Shown here in pieces: positions 1-7,907 of a stretch of 43,946 nt of DNA (position 1 is the first letter of the stretch; each line of letters begins with the position of its first letter). The notes under the pieces were generated by a model. That model ran no database searches. It was not told where the DNA came from and was given only the letters and a program-made list of their open reading frames with translations. The position numbers were made by a program, and so were the translations under genes. The DNA comes from Methanosarcinales archaeon (GTDB lineage Archaea > Halobacteriota > Methanosarcinia > Methanosarcinales > Methanosarcinaceae), in assembly GCA_031260345.1 (NCBI GenBank), contig JAIRKA010000047.1, positions 1 through 43,946 on the forward strand. The letters are read 5' to 3'.

Positions 1-279
1 AAAGATGTTCAGGCATATGACATCGGCATTACAAATCAGTCGGCGAAAAGAATGGGATACATCGGCGTTCGTCTGGCAGATGAAACGATGTTCGGCCCGA
101 CCGGCGAGAAGTTTGAAGCAACAAACATAATCGGCCGCGTCCTCAACCCGGAAAATTTGAGAAATATTAAAGAAGGCGACGTTATTTACATTCGAGAAAT
201 CAATGTGCGGCATGATTCCAAGTCTGGGTCGGAAGAGGAAAGGCAGAAGGAAGAGACAATACAGGAGGAAGAAAAGTGA
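1..279 (+). CDS. Methanogenesis marker protein 3 (C-terminal part, 5' truncated by window edge)
   Basis: Frame open from window start: KDVQAYDIGITNQSAKRMGYIGVRLADETMFGPTGEKFEATNIIGRVL. First gene of the mmp3-6-5-15-17-7 order; overlaps the next start (GTGA). Confidence 0.8.
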   Translation, partial: KDVQAYDIGITNQSAKRMGYIGVRLADETMFGPTGEKFEATNIIGRVLNPENLRNIKEGDVIYIREINVRHDSKSGSEEERQKEETIQEEEK

Positions 280-1085
280 ACAGTGATTTTTCCGATCAGA
301 GACAGTCTTCCGATCAAGCACAATCCTTTCAAAACAAAAATGTGATAAAACCGGTTTCGGGACAAAAGGAGATTACAAAAATCATTGCTGTCAGCTCTGA
401 TAAAGTCCTTCCCGCAGACGCCGCACAAGCTGTTTATGCATCGGGTTTCCCCGTCACTCTTAAAGAAACCTGCTACGGCTTGGTTTTGACGGGAACGGAG
501 GAAAACGTGAACGCCGTCGTCCAAATCGTCCAGAATTTGGATAAGAATCATATTTTTGTCAAAGACCGCGGCTTCCCTGCAGGCGACCCGCGCCGCTGCC
601 GCGCAATTCGGAGCGGCGGACAGCGCCCCGGTTTCTATACGCTTCACGCGGAAATTTCAAAAATGGGAACTGTCGGCGACGCGCTTGATAATTACGAGGC
701 AGGCGTTGAGAAGACGGAAGCTGAGTGGCCGAGCCGCCCGAGCTCGTTTAAAATTGAAGGTTATATTGCGGATGAGTTTGGGAAAAGCAAAAAGAAACCC
801 GAAATGGCAAAAATAATTGCCGATAGAATCGCCGCAAAAAAAGGCGCAGCGCAGTCGGAGTCGAAGACAAAAGCAAAGAAAACAGCTGAAAAGGCGGAAA
901 CTTCAAAGAAGACCACCGCAAAAAAAGCAACTTCAGAAAAAGCGAATGCAAAGAAGACAAGCGCAGAGAAGCCTGCCGCAAAAACAAAGATAGCTGAAAA
1001 GCCATCAGCTAAAAAGGCGGCAGCTGAAAAATCGACAGCTCAGAAAACAACGGCCAAGAAAAATAACGGACGGACTTCAAATTAA
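276..1085 (+). CDS. Methanogenesis marker protein 6 with long Lys/Ala-rich C-terminal tail
   Basis: Core ITKIIAVSSDKVLPADAAQAVYASGFPVTLKETCYGLVLTG...GGQRPGFYTLHAEISKMGTVGDALD resembles Mmp6; GTG start overlapping upstream stop; order in the cluster. Confidence 0.85.
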   Translation: MNSDFSDQRQSSDQAQSFQNKNVIKPVSGQKEITKIIAVSSDKVLPADAAQAVYASGFPVTLKETCYGLVLTGTEENVNAVVQIVQNLDKNHIFVKDRGFPAGDPRRCRAIRSGGQRPGFYTLHAEISKMGTVGDALDNYEAGVEKTEAEWPSRPSSFKIEGYIADEFGKSKKKPEMAKIIADRIAAKKGAAQSESKTKAKKTAEKAETSKKTTAKKATSEKANAKKTSAEKPAAKTKIAEKPSAKKAAAEKSTAQKTTAKKNNGRTSN

Positions 1086-1120
1086 TCAATGAAATAAAAA
1101 AGAAGGATTAAAAACAAGAG

Positions 1121-1609
1121 GTGGATGCTTTGGTGAAAGTTTTTATTTACCCCACAAACAGCTTTATTCTGGCCGATCTGGTGACGCGCTCAGGCCATGA
1201 GCCGCTTGTCATTATGAATCAAGTGCGCGAAAAAGTCACGTCGCTGAGCGTAGACTCTCCGCCGCTCAACATTACGTCGGAAGACACGAATCTCGGCTTG
1301 AAATATGCGGCTATTGAAGTGCCGGCCGGTGTTCGCGGCCGCATGGCGTTGATGGGACCGATGATTGAAGAAGCCGAAGCGGGAATTATTGTTGAAGACG
1401 CGCCTGCTGATTTCGGCTGTTCCGGATGCAACAGGACAAACGAATTGTTCAAATATCTGGCCCGAACCCATGTAGACAGAAGCCTGATCTTAGAAATCCG
1501 CTATCCGTCAAACGAAGAGCAGATGCATGATTTTGTTTATACGATTTTAGATTTCTTAAAAACGCTGCCGACAGAAACAAAATCTGAAAAAGGGAGTGGC
1601 AAGAAATGA
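1121..1609 (+). CDS. Methanogenesis marker protein 5
   Basis: VKVFIYPTNSFILADLVTRSGHEPL...PPLNITSEDTNLGLKYAAIEVPAGVRGRMAL; cluster context. The GTG at 1133, preceded by GAGGTGG, is a plausible alternative start. Confidence 0.83.
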   Translation: MDALVKVFIYPTNSFILADLVTRSGHEPLVIMNQVREKVTSLSVDSPPLNITSEDTNLGLKYAAIEVPAGVRGRMALMGPMIEEAEAGIIVEDAPADFGCSGCNRTNELFKYLARTHVDRSLILEIRYPSNEEQMHDFVYTILDFLKTLPTETKSEKGSGKK

Positions 1610-2964
1610 GCGGGTCAAAACCTTTGAAAATGGCAAACGCGGACGAAGAAAAGCTTTGCTTAGATTCCGAGCCGCCGAAAAACTTTGAACACGGGCCGGA
1701 AACAAAGCCGCCCAAGACCAAGCCGAAACGTGAAGCAAAAGTTAAAATCGCTCTTGTCTCCTGCGGAACAGAATACGGCGGCGTTCAGCACGCTTTTGAG
1801 CAGGCGGCCGATAAAGTCAACGCCGAATTCATTTATCCTGAAATTGATGTCGCCGTTTTGGATACAATCGGAAAAGATTTCGGTATCGAAGCGGCCAGCG
1901 GCGATCTTCGGCTAATGATGGCGCGCGCGCAGGCTGTCGTCCGCGGCGAAACAATCGCAGACGGTGTGTTCATTACAACCTGTTTCAGATGCGCTGAAGC
2001 GGCGATTGTCAGAAACGAAGTCCGCCGTTACATTCACAAATACTCTAATGTTCCTGTGATCAGCTACTCATTTACCGAACAGACCGACGCGGCGACGCTT
2101 TACACGCGTTTTGAAGCGCTGACGACCATTGCCAAGCGCCGCCACCTGCTCGCACGTGAAGTGCAGCACGGAATTACGGCCGGCATTGACTCCGGATCAA
2201 CAACGACCAAAGCGGTCATTATGAAAGACAACCGGATTATCGGCTACGGCTGGGTTCCATCCAACGAAGTGATTGAAAGCGCCGAAAAAGCGCTGACGCT
2301 GGCGCTTGAAATGTCCGGCATTGACAGAAGTGAGATTCAGGCGCTTGGAACAACCGGCTACGGCCGCTACCTTGTCGGCCAACATTACAATGCGGATTTG
2401 GTTCAGGAAGAAATCACGACGAACTCCAAAGGCGCCGTTTACTTGGCGAAAATTCAGAAAGGGCCGGCAACTGTTATTGATATTGGAGGCATGGACAACA
2501 AAGCGATTTCCGTTGAAGATGGCATTCCCGGAATGTTTACGATGGGCGGCATCTGTGCCGGCGCTTCCGGCCGTTTCTTTGAAACCGTTGCCAAGCGTTT
2601 GAATGTCGATATCACTGAACTCGGCGATTTGGCAATGAAAGGACATCAGAAGAATGTTCCGATGAACAGTTACTGTATCGTTTTTGGGACGCAGTCGCTT
2701 GTCAACTCGCTTGCAGGGGGCGCGCTTCCAAAAGATGTTGCGGCCGCTGCCTGCCGCAGCGTTGTCGAACAGATTTATCAGCAGCAGCTTCAGGAAGTCG
2801 ATGTTAAAGAGCCTGTTATTCTTGTCGGCGGCTCGTCACTGATTAAAGGCGTTCCGCGCGAGTTAAGCGATTTACTGAATGTTAAAGTGATCGTTCCCGA
2901 AAATTCACATCTTATCGGCGCCGTCGGTGCCGCGCTTTTGGTCTCCGGATTTGTGGAGGAATAA
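1606..2964 (+). CDS. Methanogenesis marker protein 15 (BadF/BcrA/HgdC-type ATPase fold)
   Basis: ITAGIDSGSTTTKAVIMKDNRIIGYG...GTTGYGRYLVG...GPATVIDIGGMDNKAISVEDG, typical of 2-hydroxyacyl-CoA dehydratase activator-like ATPases; cluster order. Confidence 0.88.
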   Translation: MSGSKPLKMANADEEKLCLDSEPPKNFEHGPETKPPKTKPKREAKVKIALVSCGTEYGGVQHAFEQAADKVNAEFIYPEIDVAVLDTIGKDFGIEAASGDLRLMMARAQAVVRGETIADGVFITTCFRCAEAAIVRNEVRRYIHKYSNVPVISYSFTEQTDAATLYTRFEALTTIAKRRHLLAREVQHGITAGIDSGSTTTKAVIMKDNRIIGYGWVPSNEVIESAEKALTLALEMSGIDRSEIQALGTTGYGRYLVGQHYNADLVQEEITTNSKGAVYLAKIQKGPATVIDIGGMDNKAISVEDGIPGMFTMGGICAGASGRFFETVAKRLNVDITELGDLAMKGHQKNVPMNSYCIVFGTQSLVNSLAGGALPKDVAAAACRSVVEQIYQQQLQEVDVKEPVILVGGSSLIKGVPRELSDLLNVKVIVPENSHLIGAVGAALLVSGFVEE

Positions 2965-2976
2965 GGAGGAGTCATC

Positions 2977-3675
2977 ATGAATATGGAACCGCTGGAGATT
3001 TTTGAAGTGTACTCCGCCATTCATTCGGAAGCGGAAACCTACCGCGGCATTACGGCTGACGTGATGTCTGACCTTCGGTTGGCATCCGCAATCGGCAGAA
3101 TCCGAATTGAAATCTACCCTCAGAATTCACTTTACATGATGGCGGCCATACTTCGAGATGTTGAAATGCCGATTCGAATTTCCGATATGGCCGTTGTTGA
3201 TACGGCTTATGAAGGCGGCGTTGGTTTTGTCAAATTTAAGGTTGAGCGGGAAAAATATATGCCCGATCTGACACGTTTTTTGTGGAATAAATACACGCCT
3301 GCAAACGTTATCCAAGATGACCGCTGGACAATTCTCGTCCGCGCGGAAGAACCCGCAAAGGAAGCGGAAACACTCCCGAACCAGGTCATTGCCAATCCGT
3401 CTCAAAATATGCACGCGAATATGATTGAATTGTCAATCCGCGGCGTCCCTGAGGGTTTTCGTGTCAGATATCACACATTTAAGAACAATGAATTTTTGTT
3501 TATCGCATCGGAAGATATTATTGAGCCGGACCAGCTGGCGCATGCCGAAAAAATGATGGAAAACCTGAGAACGGCGGTTCCCGATATCACGGTCATCAAA
3601 AAAGCGGATGGAAAGGAAAGGCGTGAAGCCAAAAATAAATCGGAGATCGCTGCCGAAAACGGGGAGGGGCAGTGA
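2977..3675 (+). CDS. Methanogenesis marker protein 17
   Basis: LEIFEVYSAIHSEAETYRGITADVMSDLRLASAIGRIRIEIYPQNSLYMM; position between mmp15 and mmp7; RBS aaggagg. Confidence 0.82.
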   Translation: MNMEPLEIFEVYSAIHSEAETYRGITADVMSDLRLASAIGRIRIEIYPQNSLYMMAAILRDVEMPIRISDMAVVDTAYEGGVGFVKFKVEREKYMPDLTRFLWNKYTPANVIQDDRWTILVRAEEPAKEAETLPNQVIANPSQNMHANMIELSIRGVPEGFRVRYHTFKNNEFLFIASEDIIEPDQLAHAEKMMENLRTAVPDITVIKKADGKERREAKNKSEIAAENGEGQ

Positions 3676-4613
3676 TGAGAACGGTTTACGAGCCTTATGT
3701 TTTCAACGGCGGTGTTTACAAACACGGCCAAATTATTGAACTTTTAGAAGATGTCGGCGGCTATTTGGTCAATAAAATGATTACGATTACGGAAGTCACG
3801 ATGGACATGATGATTCCGGAAGTCGATGTTCCGCTGATTGAAGAGCTGGCGAAAAAACAGCTCGGGACGCTGATCAAATCACCGCTCACGGGCGTTGAAA
3901 TCGCGGTCGTCTCCCCGACGCTCGCCTCGCACCATCTGCCTCACTCGGCCTGCGACATCGCGGAATATCTGCGACATCCCGGCGCGAAGACGACGATGAT
4001 CGGCCTTGCCCGCGGCATGGGCCGGCGCGTATCACTCAATGATCATTTTGAGCGCCAACTGATTAACGAGCATGACATTGCGCTTTACTGTCTCGGGACG
4101 TTTCGAGACTGCATCATCAACAAAAAGCCGCGCCTCTTGGAAGGCGTTGACGGTCCGATTGTCGCGACCGGCGGCCCGAAGGATATTGATGTTGAAGAAA
4201 TCCACGGCGCTGATATGTATATCGGCGGCCTCGGCCGTCTTTCGCACAGAATGCGCAGCACGGATGAAATCAATGCGCTTGATGTGATGAATGAAAATGT
4301 CGGCGAACTCGTTGAAGAAATGCGCCGGGAATTATCAAGAGATCCGCCTGCGGTTTTGCCCGCGCGCGCGATGAAAGAAATCGAAAATCAAGTTCCTGAA
4401 GTCACAAGATCTTTGGCGCCGTCTCCGCTCGTCTTGAAAATGTCGGGCGTTCGCGTGAAATTGCCTTATGATTTGTTTCATCAGCGTGTCAGAGATGTGG
4501 AATTTGATGATGGTCCGAAACTCGGCGATATCGCGATAATTACGAAGTCGAAAATGAACAATTACATTTTGGTTCAGATCAAACCGAAATCGGAAGTCGG
4601 GTTTGAGATTTAA
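3672..4613 (+). CDS. Methanogenesis marker protein 7
   Basis: EPYVFNGGVYKHGQIIELLEDVGGYLVNKMITITEVTMDMMIPEVDVP...SPTLASHHLPHSACDIAEYLRHPGAKTTMIGLARGMGRRV; overlaps the mmp17 stop. Confidence 0.87.
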   Translation: MMRTVYEPYVFNGGVYKHGQIIELLEDVGGYLVNKMITITEVTMDMMIPEVDVPLIEELAKKQLGTLIKSPLTGVEIAVVSPTLASHHLPHSACDIAEYLRHPGAKTTMIGLARGMGRRVSLNDHFERQLINEHDIALYCLGTFRDCIINKKPRLLEGVDGPIVATGGPKDIDVEEIHGADMYIGGLGRLSHRMRSTDEINALDVMNENVGELVEEMRRELSRDPPAVLPARAMKEIENQVPEVTRSLAPSPLVLKMSGVRVKLPYDLFHQRVRDVEFDDGPKLGDIAIITKSKMNNYILVQIKPKSEVGFEI

Positions 4614-4784
4614 GAATAACGGTTATATATCCCCTCTTCCGTCTTAGCATATTCAATTTCTAATTTATGCATATAAACGATTTTAGAAATATAATCGCGC
4701 TTAAAGCGCTTTTTCACATTCATCACATCATTTTTCAGAAGGTAAAATGTATATTTGATTTTTTAATTTTTGGAGGATTTATAA

Positions 4785-5171
4785 ATGAAAGAACAAGTTG
4801 AAATTAAGGATTTAAAAGAAGGCAAGTACGTTATCATTGATGACGAAGCCTGTGTCATTAAAAGCATCGCAAAATCCAAGCCGGGAAAGCACGGCGCAGC
4901 CAAAGCGCGTATTGACGCAGTCGGTCTTTTTGACAACCAGAAGCGCTCCATCGTCGGCTCCGTTTCAACAAAAATCTACGTCCCGATCATTGAAAGAAAG
5001 AACGCTCAAGTGTTAACAATCACGGGCGATATCGTTCAGCTGATGGATCTCGCTGAATTCAACACTTTTGAAATTCCGCTTCCGGAGGAATATAAAGACC
5101 GTGTCAAGGAAGGCGGAGAAGTTTCTTACGTGACGGCACTTGACAAAATTAAGTTGGATTTGAGAAACTGA
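4785..5171 (+). CDS. Translation initiation factor aIF5A
   Basis: Hypusine-site motif SKPGKHGAAKARIDAVGLFDNQKRSIV; about 128 aa; RBS ggagga. Confidence 0.96.
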   Translation: MKEQVEIKDLKEGKYVIIDDEACVIKSIAKSKPGKHGAAKARIDAVGLFDNQKRSIVGSVSTKIYVPIIERKNAQVLTITGDIVQLMDLAEFNTFEIPLPEEYKDRVKEGGEVSYVTALDKIKLDLRN

Positions 5172-5319
5172 GGTTTCTCGTTTCTTTTTCTTCTTTTTTG
5201 TTTTTCACTCTGTTTTCTATTTTCTCGCTTATCTTTTCTGTTTCTCGCTTTTTATTTTAAAATCATCTCTCATTATTCGATAGTAAATTATGAAAAGCGA
5301 TTGGCGGGTTTGAAAGTCA

Positions 5320-5463
5320 GATGAAAAGCGGAGCGGCTCGCGCGTGACGGGCAGCTGCCAAGACGGACACGAACACGGTAAAGTAACGGCGGCAACGCAA
5401 ACAGTAAGGTAACAGCGGTCACGTTCGCGATAGCGTTCGGATGTGATAAAAAGGAGCAGATGC
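5320..5463 (+). repeat. Intergenic repeat family 1, copy A
   Basis: gatgaaaagcGGAGCGGCTCGCGCGtgacgg...CACGTTCGCGATAGCGTTCGGATGTGATAAAaaGGAGCAGATGC, shared with copies at 18517, 27474 and 30338. Confidence 0.85.
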
Positions 5464-5575
5464 AAGCGGCGGCATAAGCCTGCCGACAGCAGCAAACGAA
5501 AAACAGTTGCAGGAATGGAGCTCGCTCGAAACAGGTGAGCGCTCTTCCGCTTACGTCTGCCTCTTTTTTGAGCAT

Positions 5576-5712
5576 TCCGCTAATTTCCGTTTTTGCACTT
5601 CGCTTCGCTCTAATGTTTGACCGCTCCTGCGGACCGGCCAAAGCTCAAAAACGAAAATTAGCGGTCGTGCGTGAAGTTTCATACAAGTATAAAATGATTG
5701 AAACATCGTGTC
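5576..5712 (+). repeat. Stem-loop tail module of repeat family 1, copy A, with nested family-2 palindrome
   Basis: CCGCTAATTTCCGTTTTTG ... CAAAAACGAAAATTAGCGG (19-bp stem, one mismatch), then TCGTGCGTGAAGTTTC...GAAACATCG. The same layout occurs at 30570-30673. Confidence 0.8.
5616..5642. repeat. Family-2 palindrome (27 bp)
   Basis: TTTGACCGCTCCTGCGGACCGGCCAAA, imperfect palindrome with a conserved mismatch inside the CCG/CGG stem. Confidence 0.75.
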
Positions 5713-6138
5713 TTTGATTCACTTTTTTTCTTCTGATGAACTTTGGATTTTATTCACCATACCTTTTATATATCACAAACCTCTTCTGATGTTGCCAATT
5801 AAAACTCTATTCTTATCTTTATGATTTCATTTATCGAAATCAATCAGCTTCTTGAAGCTTTTTGTCCGTCATCTGTGGCAAAACCTGCATGCGTATGCTA
5901 TGGCTGCATAACGCTTTTGCTTCAAACAAGCCTTTTTAAAAATTGAAGAAAACATTTTTGTTTTCAAGTTTGGTCTGAATTATCATTATTCATCACGGCT
6001 TATTCAATTTTTCAGAGTTATCCATCCGTTCTAACGCATTTACGTTATCATCATACGGAATTTCAAAGGAAATTAAACTAAATTATTAATTAAAATCAAA
6101 TTTAAATCAACATCCCAAATATCTCGGAGGAAAAAATT

Positions 6139-6825
6139 ATGGCAAGAAAACAACAAAAGAAAGTGGACAGCTGGAAGGAAAAGAAATGGTACAGCATCGT
6201 TGCGCCTGAATTCTTAAACCGCGCTGTCGTCGGTCAGACAGTCGCATCCGACCCGGCACTTCTCCCCGACCGTATCATTGAAACAACAGTCGGCGAAATT
6301 TCCGGTGAAATGTCCAAGAACAACATCAAAATGAGATTCAGAATCGTCGCTGTCAACGGCGATGTCGCTGAAACCGCATTTTTGGGACACCACTTGACAA
6401 ACGACTATCTCCGCTCCATCGTTAAGAGACAGACTTCCAAAATTGACGCCATTTTGACCGTCAGAACGGCAGACGGCTACATCGTTACCATCAAGCCGAC
6501 CTGCTTCACCGTCAAGAGAGCCAGAACCAGCCAGATCAAAGCCATCCGCAGCATGATGACAAGAATCGTCGTCAGACGCGCTGTCAAATCCAACTTTGAA
6601 GACCTCATTCAGGAAATCGTCACCGGAAAACTCTCTTCCATGGTTTACAAACAGACCAAAAATATCTACCCCTTGAGAAGAGTCGAAATCAGAAAAACAG
6701 AAGTCGTCAAGACACCGGCTCAGCGCAGAGTTCCGAAAGCCGCAGAAAACGAAACGCTCGCAGCAGAAGAGCCTGCACCCGTTGAAGTTGAAGCGCCTGC
6801 GATTGAAGAAGCAGCAGAAGAATAA
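6139..6825 (+). CDS. 30S ribosomal protein S3Ae (eS1)
   Basis: MARKQQKKVDSWKEKKWYSIVAPEFLNRAVVGQTVASDP...IKPTCFTVKRARTSQIKAIRSMM. Confidence 0.95.
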   Translation: MARKQQKKVDSWKEKKWYSIVAPEFLNRAVVGQTVASDPALLPDRIIETTVGEISGEMSKNNIKMRFRIVAVNGDVAETAFLGHHLTNDYLRSIVKRQTSKIDAILTVRTADGYIVTIKPTCFTVKRARTSQIKAIRSMMTRIVVRRAVKSNFEDLIQEIVTGKLSSMVYKQTKNIYPLRRVEIRKTEVVKTPAQRRVPKAAENETLAAEEPAPVEVEAPAIEEAAEE

Positions 6826-6867
6826 TTCTTCTTTCCAAAATCAAAACATAAATAATTATAAAAAAAG

Positions 6868-6893
6868 AAGCCCGCTTTTGCGGGCTTTTTTTA
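6868..6893 (+). terminator. Intrinsic-type terminator between convergent rpS3Ae and aquaporin genes
   Basis: AAGCCCGC TTTT GCGGGCTT followed by TTTTT; preceded by A-run, so it could work in both directions. Confidence 0.8.
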
Positions 6894-6937
6894 TTTAATT
6901 TCGTTTTAAGTTTTTTTTGTTGTTTTAAAAACGTCGT

Positions 6938-7639
6938 TTACGCTTTGTCAGTTCTTTTTTCGCTCTTGAAGAAACGGTAGACAAGAGCTGCAAGCGCTCC
7001 GCCGATCAGCGGCGCGATGATGAAAACCCAGACTTGCTGAAGTGCCAAGCCGCCCATAAGCAAAGCGGGCGCCAAACTTCTTGCGGGGTTGACAGAGGTT
7101 CCGGTGAGCGGAATGCCCATGATGTGAACAAAAACCAATACCAAACCGATAACAATACCTGCAACAACACTCATTTTTTCGTTTCCTGTCACACCGAGGA
7201 TGGCAAGAACGAAAACAAAAGTCAAAATGATTTCAACCGCAAACGCGCCGATCATGCTTAATCCGACGGCGGAAGCTTCACCAAAACCGTTCTGTCCGAG
7301 ACCCGTTGCTGCAAACCCGCCGAGGTCGGCAGAATTGATAATAAATGCCAAAATTGCAATACCGATAACTGCGCCGATCACTTGAAAAACGACATAGCCG
7401 ACAAAATCTTTCGGGGATATTCGTTTGTCAATGAGCATGCCAAGAGAAACGGCAGGATTGATGTGGCATCCGGAAATATTGCCGATGACATATGCCATTG
7501 CAACAATCGAAAGACCGAAAGCCATTGCAATACCAAGTGTCCCGAGAACATGGCCGGCAATTGCTGCGCTGCCGCAGCCGAAAAGAACTAAAACCATTGT
7601 TCCGATACATTCGGCAAGATACTTTTTAGCGGAATCCAT
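6938..7639 (-). CDS. Aquaporin / MIP family channel
   Basis: Two NPA motifs, CHINPAVSLG and TSVNPARSLAPALL; six hydrophobic segments; 233 aa. Confidence 0.93.
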   Translation of the reverse strand: MDSAKKYLAECIGTMVLVLFGCGSAAIAGHVLGTLGIAMAFGLSIVAMAYVIGNISGCHINPAVSLGMLIDKRISPKDFVGYVVFQVIGAVIGIAILAFIINSADLGGFAATGLGQNGFGEASAVGLSMIGAFAVEIILTFVFVLAILGVTGNEKMSVVAGIVIGLVLVFVHIMGIPLTGTSVNPARSLAPALLMGGLALQQVWVFIIAPLIGGALAALVYRFFKSEKRTDKA

Positions 7640-7840
7640 AAAATCTTTACTCCTTCATTTTAAAAGACATTTAAAATAAAATGTCAAAGATTCAAATGCA
7701 GTAAAACAATATAAGTCTTTTACTGCCCAAAATATTCAAAAATGCAGTTTTCACAAAAGAGTTTCATTGTATTCAATATTCAATGAAGAAAGCGTTCTTG
7801 GATTCAATGAAAAATTGAATAATTTTCAAAAAAAAGAAAC

Positions 7841-7886
7841 GGGTGCCTATCTTCCTGAGATTCAAATGAATCAGGAAGCTGCACCC
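7841..7886 (-). terminator. Bipartite hairpin terminator downstream of the LRR surface protein gene
   Basis: GGGTGC..CTTCCTGA...TCAGGAAG..GCACCC, followed on the - strand by GTTTCTTTTTTTT. Confidence 0.75.
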
Positions 7887-7907
7887 ATACTTTAACAATT
7901 GTCAGTA

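Noticed and set aside
748-1005. Antisense Leu/Phe-rich ORF opposite the mmp6 tail
   Set aside because: Complement of the AAG/GCA-rich Lys/Ala tail; no independent coding evidence.
5229-5641. ORFs of 88 and 117 aa on the - strand over repeat copy A, similar to ORFs over copies B, E and F
   Set aside because: Peptide similarity (e.g. ...FLSHPNA..., ...RASRSAFH...) follows from the shared repeat DNA; frames differ between copies and lack start/RBS conservation.
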